Below are positions 10,586-18,488 of a stretch of 42,016 bases of DNA, one piece after another. Source of the stretch: Acidobacteriota bacterium (GTDB taxonomy: Bacteria > Acidobacteriota > Terriglobia > Bryobacterales > Bryobacteraceae); the NCBI GenBank assembly GCA_947470805.1, contig CANIVU010000081.1, forward strand, positions 1 to 42,016, in the 5' to 3' direction. The translations under genes were made by a program, and so were the position numbers. The notes under the pieces are model-generated. The model was not told the origin of the DNA and made no database searches. It saw only the letters and a program-made list of their open reading frames with translations. The stretch's first letter is position 1, and the number at the start of each line of letters is the position of its first letter.

Positions 10586-12279
10586 TAGCGAAGGCGCTGA
10601 AGCGTCACCAATCCGCTTCCCCCTTCGGCGATCCATCTGCCATCGGGCGAAATCGCCCACGGAACGTCCACTGAATATTCCGGCAGCACTCGTTGCTGCC
10701 GGATGTTCCATCCTGCCGTCTCTTCCCCTGTCTTGAAATCCCAAACCAGCCTCCGGGTGCCGGTTCGGACGTAATCGGTTTCCAGCGCTCTAGCCAGCGC
10801 GCCGGGCAACTGAACGGTCGCGACATCCACCACGCCGATACGCGTTCCGCCCGCGACTTGCAACTGCACCTGTCCCGCCACTCCAATCTTTCGCCGTCCC
10901 ACCTCCTTTCCGCCATCAGCTTCAACGCAACGCAAGTCTCGGACCCCATTCGCGGCGGCACTTGGGTACATGCAGATCCGCCGTTCACCGTCCACAAATC
11001 CCGCCCCGTTCTGCCGATCAACGGCCCACTCCGCCAATGAACTGCCATTCCTCCCATCGAGCACCTGCACGCGTTCCCTCGTGCTCACCACCAGGTCTCC
11101 CGTGGAGCCCCGCATCCCCACCACAAAAGGCGCTCCCGGAATCTCCAACCGCCGGACCGCTTGCGTCTCCGCGTGCAAAAACTGCATGGCCATCAGATTC
11201 TTCTTCGTGTCGTACTTACTCATCACCAACTCGGGCCCCGGCCCGAATCCATGGACGGAGTGCATATTCTTCGCCAATACCCGCACCTCTCCGCTCTTCC
11301 GGCTCAGCAGAAAGACGGAGTCATAGTCGTACCCCGCGTGCGATACCGATAGCCATTCGCCGTTCCCGCTCCAATGAATCGCCGGCCTGTTTATCCAAGG
11401 CCGAAAATCAACCGGGAACGTCTGCGCCACCGCCGGCGTCGCCGTTCGCACCAATGTGACCCAGCTCCGGTATTCCGTTCGAGGCGGATTTCCCTTGACC
11501 GTTCCGTAGCCCACCGCCAGCATCTCCCCATCCGGAGAAAACGCCAGTCCCCATACCGGCAGCAACGCGCCCTTCTCTGGTGCCGCCTCCAACAGCTTCC
11601 GCACCGGGAGTTCCCACACCGGTTCCAAAATCAATGGACCCGCCCAGCCCGGCGCCGCTCCAGCCAGCACCATCATGGCCACCGCAGCCAACCCGTTCCC
11701 CTTCCCCTTCCCCCGCCAAAAGAACAACCCCGTCGCCACCACCGCCCCCAACGTATCGGCCAGCATATCCTTCTGCGCATCCCAGATATCCCCCTGGCTC
11801 CCCAAAAACGCCGCCCCGCTCGCGCCCCCCGCCAACGCCGCGTACCACCACTCAATCAACTCATACCCCATCGCCACAAACGCAATCGCAAACACCGGAA
11901 ACAGGAACAAAACCACCCGGCTCCGCACCGCGCCAGTCTCCACCAAACTCTCCGCAATCGCGTACGCATAAAACCCCACGCTGAAATGCGCAATCCGGTC
12001 AAAGTGATTCCGCTGAAACCCAAATAGATCCGTCACAAACCCAAACGGCACCAGCTCAAACGTATAGTGCCCCCCAATCGTGTGCAAAAACAGCAACACC
12101 GCCATCAGGCAATACGCCGTCGCCGAAAACACGAACCCCCGCAAATACAGCCCCACCAGCGTGATCACAATCAAAAACAGCGGGATATTCTCCGCCCACC
12201 AAGTCGCCCGGTCGTGCGGCGCAATCCCCGCCCACGTCGTCAAAACCAGATACCCAACAAACAAAACTTTCGCAGTCAC
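10582..12279 (-). CDS. Fusion of YjdF-like (DUF2238) membrane domain with a beta-propeller-like C-terminal region
   Basis: About 565 residues from GTG 12279; an open frame continues to an ATG at 12360, but that would overlap the divergent gene and adds a basic, non-homologous stretch. Residues about 5-190 hold five or six membrane segments with the YjdF/DUF2238 signature NHFDRIAHFSVGFYAYAIAE and ALAGGASGAAFLGSQGDIWDAQKDM. A further hydrophobic segment ending in Ala (around 196-214) looks like an internal signal peptide. The remaining 350 residues contain WD40-like phrases (VWGLAFSPDGEMLAVGYG, WAISPDGRWIAEGG) and should fold as a propeller outside the membrane. YjdF proteins are normally about 200 residues, so this is a fusion. 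The function of neither half is established. Confidence 0.82.
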   Translation of the reverse strand: MTAKVLFVGYLVLTTWAGIAPHDRATWWAENIPLFLIVITLVGLYLRGFVFSATAYCLMAVLLFLHTIGGHYTFELVPFGFVTDLFGFQRNHFDRIAHFSVGFYAYAIAESLVETGAVRSRVVLFLFPVFAIAFVAMGYELIEWWYAALAGGASGAAFLGSQGDIWDAQKDMLADTLGAVVATGLFFWRGKGKGNGLAAVAMMVLAGAAPGWAGPLILEPVWELPVRKLLEAAPEKGALLPVWGLAFSPDGEMLAVGYGTVKGNPPRTEYRSWVTLVRTATPAVAQTFPVDFRPWINRPAIHWSGNGEWLSVSHAGYDYDSVFLLSRKSGEVRVLAKNMHSVHGFGPGPELVMSKYDTKKNLMAMQFLHAETQAVRRLEIPGAPFVVGMRGSTGDLVVSTRERVQVLDGRNGSSLAEWAVDRQNGAGFVDGERRICMYPSAAANGVRDLRCVEADGGKEVGRRKIGVAGQVQLQVAGGTRIGVVDVATVQLPGALARALETDYVRTGTRRLVWDFKTGEETAGWNIRQQRVLPEYSVDVPWAISPDGRWIAEGGSGLVTLQRLRY

Positions 12280-12316
12280 AGCCGCTAACCTACCACGCCC
12301 GTGCCATCGTATAGAA

Positions 12317-13876
12317 ATGCGCGCCCTCGCCCTCCTCTTCACGGCCACTCTCTTCGCCAACGACGCCTACCCGCCCCCCGCCTTCACCGATCCCCAACGC
12401 CTCACCAAGCTCCAATCCGCCCTCCCCGAAATCGATCAACTCTTCCGCCGCTACGCCGCCGCCGAAAAAGTCCCCGGCATCGTCTGGGGCGTCGTCATCG
12501 ATGGCAAACTCGCCCACGTCGGTGCCACCGGCGTCCAGGACCGCACAACCAAAGCCCCCACCACCGCCAACACCGTCTTCCGCATCGCATCAATGACCAA
12601 GAGCTTCACCGCCCTCGCCATTCTCAAACTCCGCGACGAAGGCAAGCTCTCCCTCGAAGACCCCATCGCCAAGTGGATCCCCGAATTCTCCCGTATGGAA
12701 CTCCCCACCCGCGACACCGCCCCCCTCCGCATCCGAAATCTCATGAGCCACTCCGCCGGCCTCCCCGAAGACAACCCCTGGGGCGACCAGCAACTCGGCG
12801 CCAGCGACGCCGACCTCGACAAATGGCTCCGCGCCGGCATCCCCTTCTCCACCGCCCCCGACACCCGCTACGAGTACTCCAACTACGCCTTCGGCCTCCT
12901 CGGCCGCATCGTCACCAAAGCCGCCCGTCAGCCCTACGAAAAGTACGTGCAGCAACAGATCCTCGCCAAACTCGGCATGGCCAACTCCACGTTCGAATTC
13001 TCGCAAGTGCCCAAATCCACCCGCGCCATCGGCTACCGCCTCAAGCCCGACGGCACGTTCGAAGAGGAGCAACCCCTTCCCCACGGTGTCTTCGGCGCCA
13101 TGGGCGGCCTGCTCACCACCGCCAACGATCTCGGCAAATACGTCGCCTTCCACCTCGCCGCCTTCCCCCCGCGCGACGAAGCCGACAACGGCCCCATCCG
13201 CCGCGCCTCCGTCCGCGAAATGAGCCATCTCTGGACCCCGTCCAACCTCAACGCCCGCGCCGGCACGGCGTCCATCAGCGGCTACGGCTACGGTCTGCGC
13301 ATTAGTTCCGATTGCCGCTTCAACCACATCGTCGGCCACGGCGGCGGCCTCCCCGGCTTCGGGTCGTACATGGCCTGGCTACCGGACTACGGCGTCGGCA
13401 TCTTCGCCATGACGACGCTCACCTACTCCGGCCCATCGAAGACAATCAACCAAGCCTGGGACGTTCTCAACAAAACCGGCGGCCGCCAAAAGCGCGAAGC
13501 CCCGCCGTCGAAACCGCTCACCGAAATGCGCGCCCATATCTGGAATCTGTGGAACAACTGGACCGACGCCGAAGCCAACCAAATCGCGGCCATGAACCTC
13601 TTCCTCGACGCCCCCATCCCCCAGCGCCGCGCCGAAATCGCCGCCCTGAAAAAGGAGGCCGGCCGCTGCACCGCCGCGGGCCCGGTGATACCCGAAAACT
13701 GGCTCCGCGGCCAGTTCAACATAACCTGTGCCAACGGCCCCATCGGCGTCTTCTTCACCCTCGCCCCCACCCAACCCCCGCTCGTCCAGCACATCGAGTT
13801 CCGCCGCCTGGAATCAGACAAAATCCGCATGGGCGCCCCCACCGGAGCCCCCGCCGGCGTGGCCTGCTCGGAGTAA
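12317..13876 (+). CDS. Serine beta-lactamase family (class C-like) secreted hydrolase
   Basis: 519 residues with an N-terminal signal peptide (MRALALLFTATLFAND). Active-site motifs are in order: SMTK at 92-95 (nucleophile Ser92), YSN at 187-189, and HGG at 341-343 in place of KTG. This is the beta-lactamase/DD-peptidase/esterase superfamily (PF00144). HGG in the third motif is common in esterase-like and peptidase members, so antibiotic hydrolysis is not implied. A C-terminal region (about 400-519) follows the catalytic domain and matches a decayed copy at 15263-15397. ATG 12317 is chosen because it begins the signal peptide; no clear Shine-Dalgarno is seen. Only 37 bases separate it from the divergent YjdF fusion. 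The next gene starts three bases after its stop. Confidence 0.93.
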   Translation: MRALALLFTATLFANDAYPPPAFTDPQRLTKLQSALPEIDQLFRRYAAAEKVPGIVWGVVIDGKLAHVGATGVQDRTTKAPTTANTVFRIASMTKSFTALAILKLRDEGKLSLEDPIAKWIPEFSRMELPTRDTAPLRIRNLMSHSAGLPEDNPWGDQQLGASDADLDKWLRAGIPFSTAPDTRYEYSNYAFGLLGRIVTKAARQPYEKYVQQQILAKLGMANSTFEFSQVPKSTRAIGYRLKPDGTFEEEQPLPHGVFGAMGGLLTTANDLGKYVAFHLAAFPPRDEADNGPIRRASVREMSHLWTPSNLNARAGTASISGYGYGLRISSDCRFNHIVGHGGGLPGFGSYMAWLPDYGVGIFAMTTLTYSGPSKTINQAWDVLNKTGGRQKREAPPSKPLTEMRAHIWNLWNNWTDAEANQIAAMNLFLDAPIPQRRAEIAALKKEAGRCTAAGPVIPENWLRGQFNITCANGPIGVFFTLAPTQPPLVQHIEFRRLESDKIRMGAPTGAPAGVACSE

Positions 13877-13879
13877 CCA

Positions 13880-15262
13880 ATGGTTGCCAAGATCTGCCTC
13901 GCCCTCCTCGCCTTCGCCACGATTACACAAGCAACCGAATTCAACTGCGTCCCGCCTCCGGGCACGCCCCTCTGCCAATTCCCGAAGAAGATCGACGTTG
14001 CCTTCATCGGCACCGCCATCGCTACGAATGAGAATCCCGACGATCACCAAAACCCGGACTTTGCCAGCACCTGGTATCAGTTCAAAATCGAAGAGCCTCT
14101 CTCCGGCCTGCGTCCCAACGAATCCAACATCCGCGTCCACCTCGGGCTCGGCGGAGGAACAGCGATAATCGGCCGCCGCTTCTTCGTCCATGCCGAACGC
14201 ACCGCCAACGGCTTCCACTTCGCCATGTGTGGAAACACCCGGCCTGCGGAGAACGCCGAAGCCGACATCGCCTATCTCCGTGCCCGGCTTCGCGGCAATT
14301 TCCAGCCGTACCTCGCCGGATCCATCCTTCGTCACTACATTGCCAGTCCGTTCGCACTGGAAGCCTGGCCCACGGATCAGTGGCGCGGCGTTTCCAATGC
14401 AACCGTCACGCTCACAGGCCCCGCTGGCCCCATCACGTTGAAAACCGACGCCAACGGTGCCTACCACCGCGATAACGTCGCTCCTGGTACATACACCATT
14501 TCCCTCCAGTCCCCCGGCTACGCCTTCCAAAAAGCCCACACCATCGAAGTGCCACCCAACGGCTGCGGCCTCGGTCACTTCGGCGCCTTCACCAACGCCG
14601 GCATCTCCGGCATCGTCAAGCGTCCCGATGGCACCCCCGCCGCCAACCTCGAACTCGAACTCATCGACGCCGACCCCAACTTTCCTTCCATTACCGAATA
14701 CTCCAATCGGCCAAAAACAGGGCCCAATGGCGAATTTGCCTTTACCAATCTTCCCGGCGGCACCTTTCTTCTCGGTATGAATATCCACCGCTCCACCCGC
14801 CATCCAGACCAGACGCCGCCCACCTACTACCCCGGCGTCGCCGCCCGTTCCGCCGCCACAGAAATCGAGCTCAAGCCCAATGAGCAGAAGCGAAATCTCG
14901 TCCTCACTCTGCTCCCGCCCCGCCCCTTCCGTACCGTGCGCGTCCACCTCCGCCTGCCCGACGGATCGATCCCCCGTGGTGGCGCCATCGATGCCTACGC
15001 TAATCAGGGCATCTACGTTGCTAACTACCAATTGACGAATGGCTTCTTCGAACTGAAACTCCTCCAGGGCGTCGACTACTGGCTCACCGCTGCCGCCAAC
15101 GTCCCCGCGCGTCGCCCCACCCGCTTCGCCGATCACGAATGGCGCTACGCCGATAACTTCCGCCTCCCCGCCGGCAATGACGACATCGAAATCACCCTCA
15201 CCGGCGTCCACCGCGATCCCCAATGGGCCAAGGCCCTCTACCCCAATCGCAACGCCAAATAG
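13880..15262 (+). CDS. Secreted protein with carboxypeptidase-regulatory-like repeats
   Basis: 460 residues with signal peptide (MVAKICLALLAFATITQATE). The N-terminal 140 residues contain several Cys and a stretch FHFAMCGNTRPAENAEADI, reminiscent of tissue-inhibitor-like N-terminal regions in secreted bacterial proteins. After that come two or more beta-sandwich units: GVSNATVTLTGPAGPITLKT...YTISLQSPGY (about 175-215) and GISGIVKRPDGTPAANLELEL (about 235-255), the CarboxypepD_reg signature. Such domains bind or scaffold at the cell surface; no catalytic residues were recognised. The ATG lies three bases after the beta-lactamase stop, so the two form an operon. A remnant of the beta-lactamase tail follows its stop in the same frame. 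Confidence 0.85.
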   Translation: MVAKICLALLAFATITQATEFNCVPPPGTPLCQFPKKIDVAFIGTAIATNENPDDHQNPDFASTWYQFKIEEPLSGLRPNESNIRVHLGLGGGTAIIGRRFFVHAERTANGFHFAMCGNTRPAENAEADIAYLRARLRGNFQPYLAGSILRHYIASPFALEAWPTDQWRGVSNATVTLTGPAGPITLKTDANGAYHRDNVAPGTYTISLQSPGYAFQKAHTIEVPPNGCGLGHFGAFTNAGISGIVKRPDGTPAANLELELIDADPNFPSITEYSNRPKTGPNGEFAFTNLPGGTFLLGMNIHRSTRHPDQTPPTYYPGVAARSAATEIELKPNEQKRNLVLTLLPPRPFRTVRVHLRLPDGSIPRGGAIDAYANQGIYVANYQLTNGFFELKLLQGVDYWLTAAANVPARRPTRFADHEWRYADNFRLPAGNDDIEITLTGVHRDPQWAKALYPNRNAK

Positions 15263-15397
15263 CCCAAGGTTGACGCCGAAGCCAATCAACTCGCCGCCAG
15301 TTCGGTCATCTCAGAAAACTGGCTCCGCGGCCATCGCAACATCACCTATGCCAACGGCCCCGACCGGAGCCCCGCCGCCGTGGCCTGCGCGGAGTAG
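15263..15397 (+). pseudogene. Decayed copy of the beta-lactamase gene tail
   Basis: Reading in frame from directly after the upstream stop gives 44 codons then TAG. Three blocks match the C-terminus of the 12317-13876 protein: DAEANQLAA (parent 417-425), VISENWLRGHRNITYANGP (parent VIPENWLRGQFNITCANGP, 457-475), and SPAAVACAE (parent APAGVACSE, 511-519). Stretches of about 30 parental residues are missing between blocks. Fourteen bases before and around GAAAACTGGCTCCGCGGCCA are identical to the parent. It has no start codon. It is best read as the leftover of a tandem duplication with internal deletions, which kept the frame. Confidence 0.85.
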
Positions 15398-15419
15398 GAA
15401 TCGCGTAGACTCTACTTGT

Positions 15420-15627
15420 ATGAAGTTGCGTCAACATCTATCGGGACGAAGACGGGATCTACATCGCTGAATGTCCGTCGATCCCTGGATGCATAAGCCA
15501 GGGGCGTTCCGAAAGCGAAGCGCAACAGAACATCGCCGACGCCATTCGCGAGTGTCTGGCGGTACGCGAGGAACAGAACCCACCGAGATCGATCGACCAG
15601 CCTAAGCTGCAAGTCACCATCTCCTAA
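15420..15627 (+). pseudogene. HicB-like antitoxin gene, frameshifted near its start
   Basis: From about 15427 the frame reads VNIYRDEDGIYIAECPSIPG, then CISQGRSESEAQQNIADAIR, then ECLAVREEQ and a short tail to TAA at 15625-15627. This is the HicB-like antitoxin domain (type II system, partner HicA). The only ATG (15420) is in another frame and gives a 16-residue peptide; in the HicB frame a TGA (15421-15423) lies just upstream and no start codon follows. Removing one T in AAGTTGC restores MKCVNIYRDEDG. No HicA gene is adjacent on either side, so it is an orphan. A sequencing error is possible. Confidence 0.78.
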
Positions 15628-15631
15628 GTCG

Positions 15632-15952
15632 CTATCGGCCCAACGAGCTTCGGATCAAATCCCAACCCCACCCCACAATCCCACACTGCAGCCCGAAGCT
15701 GACAACCAGCAAAAAATCAAACGCCACGTCTGCTCCCGCCGGCGCCGCAATCCCGCGCATGTCAAAGATCAGGCCCACCCCGCTCTCCGCGAACCACATT
15801 CCTACCGGGTCCCACACAGTCAACACCGCCAGCAATTCCGCCCAACCGAAAATCCGAAATGCGATAACCCCCGCGGCCTTCGCCGCCATCCCAATCAGTA
15901 ACATCCGGGCCCCGCTCTTCACAGTCCCGATTATCCCCCAATCTCCACCCAA
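15632..15952 (-). CDS. Small hypothetical membrane protein
   Basis: 106 residues if started at TTG 15952, or 90 from ATG 15904. Three hydrophobic stretches are predicted: MLLIGMAAKAAGVIAFRIFG, ELLAVLTVWDPVGMWFAE, and DFLLVVSFGLQCGIVGWGW. No family was recognised. The ORF fills the gap between the HicB remnant and the divergent enolase-superfamily gene, and the hydrophobic pattern supports a real membrane protein, but codon evidence is weak. Confidence 0.45.
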   Translation of the reverse strand: MGGDWGIIGTVKSGARMLLIGMAAKAAGVIAFRIFGWAELLAVLTVWDPVGMWFAESGVGLIFDMRGIAAPAGADVAFDFLLVVSFGLQCGIVGWGWDLIRSSLGR

Positions 15953-15971
15953 AATAGTCCAATATTAAGCG

Positions 15972-16001
15972 CTTACAAAAGGCGCCGAAGAGGCGTATGA
16001 T
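15972..16001 (+). promoter_or_regulatory. Putative sigma70-type promoter for the enolase-superfamily gene
   Basis: CTTACA (15972-15977) and TATGAT (15996-16001) are separated by 18 bases. Transcription would start near 16008, about three bases before the ATG at 16011, and there is no Shine-Dalgarno between. The transcript may therefore be nearly leaderless. Confidence 0.5.
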
Positions 16002-16010
16002 GCAAGCATC

Positions 16011-17378
16011 ATGCCGATCAATCGCCGTAACCTGCTCCGTTCGCTTGCCGGCACGGGAGCCGCCGCCCTCTGGTCCGGCGTGGAATTGGATGCCTACCAA
16101 TCCCACGTCAACACGAACTCCAAACCCTCCGAACTGAAGATCACCGACATGCGCATCGCCACCGTCCAGGGTGCCCCGATGACATGCCCGCTCATCCGCA
16201 TCGATACCAATCAGGGCATCTACGGCCTCGGCGAAGTCCGCGACGGCGCCAGCAAAAACTACGCCCTCATGCTCAAGCGCCTGCTATTAAACGAAAACCC
16301 CTGCAACGTCGACAAACTCTTCCGCAAAATCAAACAATTCGGCTTCCACGCCCGCCAGGGCGGCGGCGTCTGCGGCGTCGAAATGGCCCTCTGGGACCTC
16401 GCCGGCAAAGCCTACAACGCCCCCGTCCATCAACTCCTCGGCGGCAAGTTCCGCGACAAAATCCGCCTCTACGCCGACACCGATTCCTCCCCCGACACCA
16501 ACGTCATGGCCGAACGCGTCAAGGAGCGTCGCGACCGCGGCTTCACCTGGCTCAAAATGGATGTCGGCGTCGGCCTCGTCTCCAAAACCCCCGGCACCCT
16601 CACCCAACCCATCGGCCTCTCCCCGCGCGAAGCGCAGATGACGCAGCACATGTTCACCGGCATGGAACTCACCCCCAAAGGCGTCGACATGCTCGCCGAA
16701 TACGTCGGCCGCGTCCGCGAAAAACTCGGCTACGACATCCCTCTCTCCGCCGACCACTTCGGCCACATCGGCGTCAACTCCTGCATCCGCCTCGGCAAGG
16801 CCCTCGAAAAATACAACCTCGCTTGGCTCGAAGACATGATCCCCTGGCAGAACACCGAGCTCTGGAAAAAGATCACCGACGCCGTCGACATCCCCACCCT
16901 CACCGGCGAAGACATCTACCTCAAAGAGCCCTTCATCGAGCTCGCCAAAGCCCACGCCGTCGACATCCTCCACCCCGATCTCGCCACCTCCGGCGGCATC
17001 CTCGAAACCAAGAAAATGGCCGACGCCATCCAGGAATACGGCGTCCCCATGGCCATGCACTTCGCCGGCACCCCGGTCTCAGCAATGGCCAATGTCCACT
17101 GCGCCGCCGCCACCGAAAATTTCCTTGTCATGGAATTCCACTCCGCCGACGTACCATGGTGGGAAGACATGGTTACAGGCATCCCGAAGCCCATTATCGA
17201 CAAAGGCTTCATCACCGTCCCCAGCGCGCCCGGCCTGGGCGTTACCCTCAACGACGAGGTCGTCAAGAAACACCTCCATCCCGAACAACCCGGCTACTTC
17301 CTCCCCACGCCCGAGTGGGATAAGGATCGCACCAACGACCGTCTCTTCAGCTTCGCCGGCGCCGCGGTTCACGGATGA
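16011..17378 (+). CDS. Enolase-superfamily protein (mandelate racemase / muconate lactonizing type), Tat-exported
   Basis: 455 residues. The N-terminus NRRNLLRSLAGTGAAAL is a twin-arginine signal. The N-terminal capping domain (about 43-150) is followed by a TIM barrel with the expected catalytic and metal positions: Lys182 in KMD, metal ligands Asp248 (ADHFGH), Glu274 (LED) and Glu300 (GED), and a late His350 (MAMHFAG). This pattern fits dehydratases or epimerases of acid sugars in the MR subgroup; the substrate cannot be assigned from sequence. Export of this fold by Tat is common in Solibacteres and Planctomycetes. The GNAT gene downstream begins inside its stop (ATGA overlap). Confidence 0.92.
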   Translation: MPINRRNLLRSLAGTGAAALWSGVELDAYQSHVNTNSKPSELKITDMRIATVQGAPMTCPLIRIDTNQGIYGLGEVRDGASKNYALMLKRLLLNENPCNVDKLFRKIKQFGFHARQGGGVCGVEMALWDLAGKAYNAPVHQLLGGKFRDKIRLYADTDSSPDTNVMAERVKERRDRGFTWLKMDVGVGLVSKTPGTLTQPIGLSPREAQMTQHMFTGMELTPKGVDMLAEYVGRVREKLGYDIPLSADHFGHIGVNSCIRLGKALEKYNLAWLEDMIPWQNTELWKKITDAVDIPTLTGEDIYLKEPFIELAKAHAVDILHPDLATSGGILETKKMADAIQEYGVPMAMHFAGTPVSAMANVHCAAATENFLVMEFHSADVPWWEDMVTGIPKPIIDKGFITVPSAPGLGVTLNDEVVKKHLHPEQPGYFLPTPEWDKDRTNDRLFSFAGAAVHG

Positions 17379-18142
17379 TCCACGTCAATCTCGCGCTCGC
17401 CCAGCGTCTCGAACGGGCCTCGGCCGCGCTTGGACACGATGCCGTCCAGGCGCACCGGGGCCTATTCCCCCACTCCGAAGCCGCAGCCCTGGAATGCGGC
17501 AGCGGCGTGGCTGTTTTTCTCAACGAAGAGTCCCCGCTCACCCAGATCCGCGGCGCCGGCTACGCCGAATTCTCCCTCGACGAAGTCGAAGAGTTCTTCG
17601 CCTCCCGCATGGCCCCGGTGACGCTCACCCTCACCCCCTTCGCCCACCCCGCCCTCTTCACAAATTTGACCCACCGCGGCTACGACTTCGGGACTTTTGA
17701 AAACACGCTCATCCGCGCCATCACCGCCGCCGACATCACGGAAGAAGACCCCGCCATCCTCCCCGCCGCGGACGCCAAAGAGTGGAGCGAACTCATGTCC
17801 GAAGCCTTCTTCGGCGTCGCCACCAACATGGGCCGCGACCTCGCCCAAACCCTCTTCGCCCTCCCCACTTGCACAAATCTCATCGTGCCCTCCGCCGCCG
17901 GAGCCCAACTCGATATCCGTGACGCGCTCGCCATCTTCCAGTGCGACGGCACCATCCAACCGGCCCGCGGCCACGGCCTGCAGAACAAGCTAATCCGCCG
18001 CCGCCTCTCTCTCGCCGCCCAAGCCGGCTGCGACCTCGCCACCGCCGACGTCACCCCCGGCAGCCAGTCCCAGCGCAACTACGAACGCCACGGCTTCCAA
18101 GTCGCCTACACCAAAGTGACCATGCTCAAACCAGCTTTTTAG
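17375..18142 (+). CDS. GNAT-family N-acetyltransferase
   Basis: 255 residues. The C-terminal half has the acetyl-CoA-binding GNAT features: ARGHGLQNKLIRRRLSLAA (pyrophosphate-binding R-G-x-G loop and helix) and the final SQRNYERHGFQVAYTKVTM. The N-terminal half lacks clear family signatures but resembles the first lobe of fused or duplicated GNAT proteins. No signal peptide, so cytoplasmic; substrate unknown. It starts in a 4-base ATGA overlap with the enolase-superfamily gene and is therefore coupled to it. Its 3' end overlaps the converging YjbR gene by 17 bases. Confidence 0.85.
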   Translation: MIHVNLALAQRLERASAALGHDAVQAHRGLFPHSEAAALECGSGVAVFLNEESPLTQIRGAGYAEFSLDEVEEFFASRMAPVTLTLTPFAHPALFTNLTHRGYDFGTFENTLIRAITAADITEEDPAILPAADAKEWSELMSEAFFGVATNMGRDLAQTLFALPTCTNLIVPSAAGAQLDIRDALAIFQCDGTIQPARGHGLQNKLIRRRLSLAAQAGCDLATADVTPGSQSQRNYERHGFQVAYTKVTMLKPAF

Positions 18143-18464
18143 CCAACCGCGCCGGAACATTATTCCGATAGCTCATCTTCAGCAGCTCCGTCACCTCTTC
18201 CCAATTCGGCATATCCCGCCCCAGGAACTTCAGCGTCACCCACCCATGCCGCCCCACATAAGGCGTCTGCGTAAACCGCGAGTCTTCCAGGAAAATGCCC
18301 ATCTGCATCTTCCCGCACTTGAAGCACAGCGACCATCCATTCGGCTCCGCCCCATAAACCGTAAACACCTTGCCCCCAGCCCGAAACCAAGGCTCCCCGA
18401 ACGACTCGGTCTCCTCCGCCTCCGGAAACGCCAGCACGATCTTCCGCACCCGATCTAAAGACAT
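18126..18464 (-). CDS. MmcQ/YjbR family protein
   Basis: 112 residues, matching the single-domain MmcQ/YjbR family (PF04237), small cytoplasmic alpha/beta proteins with a proposed DNA-binding role. Recognisable segments are ALAFPEAEET-type ALAFPE near residue 12 (here VLAFPEAEETESFGEPWFR), KVFTVYG, GWVTLKF and the helical end ELLKMSYRNNVP. No signal peptide or metal motif. It is transcribed divergently from the alpha/beta hydrolase, with a shared box at 18472-18478. Confidence 0.88.
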   Translation of the reverse strand: MSLDRVRKIVLAFPEAEETESFGEPWFRAGGKVFTVYGAEPNGWSLCFKCGKMQMGIFLEDSRFTQTPYVGRHGWVTLKFLGRDMPNWEEVTELLKMSYRNNVPARLAKKLV

Positions 18465-18471
18465 ACCCCTC

Positions 18472-18478
18472 TACAATA
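18472..18478. promoter_or_regulatory. Possible overlapping divergent -10 boxes
   Basis: TACAATA reads as TACAAT on the plus strand, 11 bases before the GTG at 18489, and as TATTGT on the minus strand, eight bases before the ATG at 18464. A single AT-rich core in the 24-base gap may serve both genes, with short or absent leaders. No -35 elements were identified. Confidence 0.4.
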
Positions 18479-18488
18479 GGCAATCAGA

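Noticed and set aside
12280-12360. ATG 12360 as start of the YjdF fusion
   Set aside because: It would overlap the divergent beta-lactamase start and add a basic non-conserved stretch; GTG 12279 fits the membrane domain better.
13814-15289. A 491-codon minus-strand frame opposite the reg-domain gene
   Set aside because: Gly/Glu-rich composition without motifs; the plus-strand gene has a signal peptide and domain signatures.
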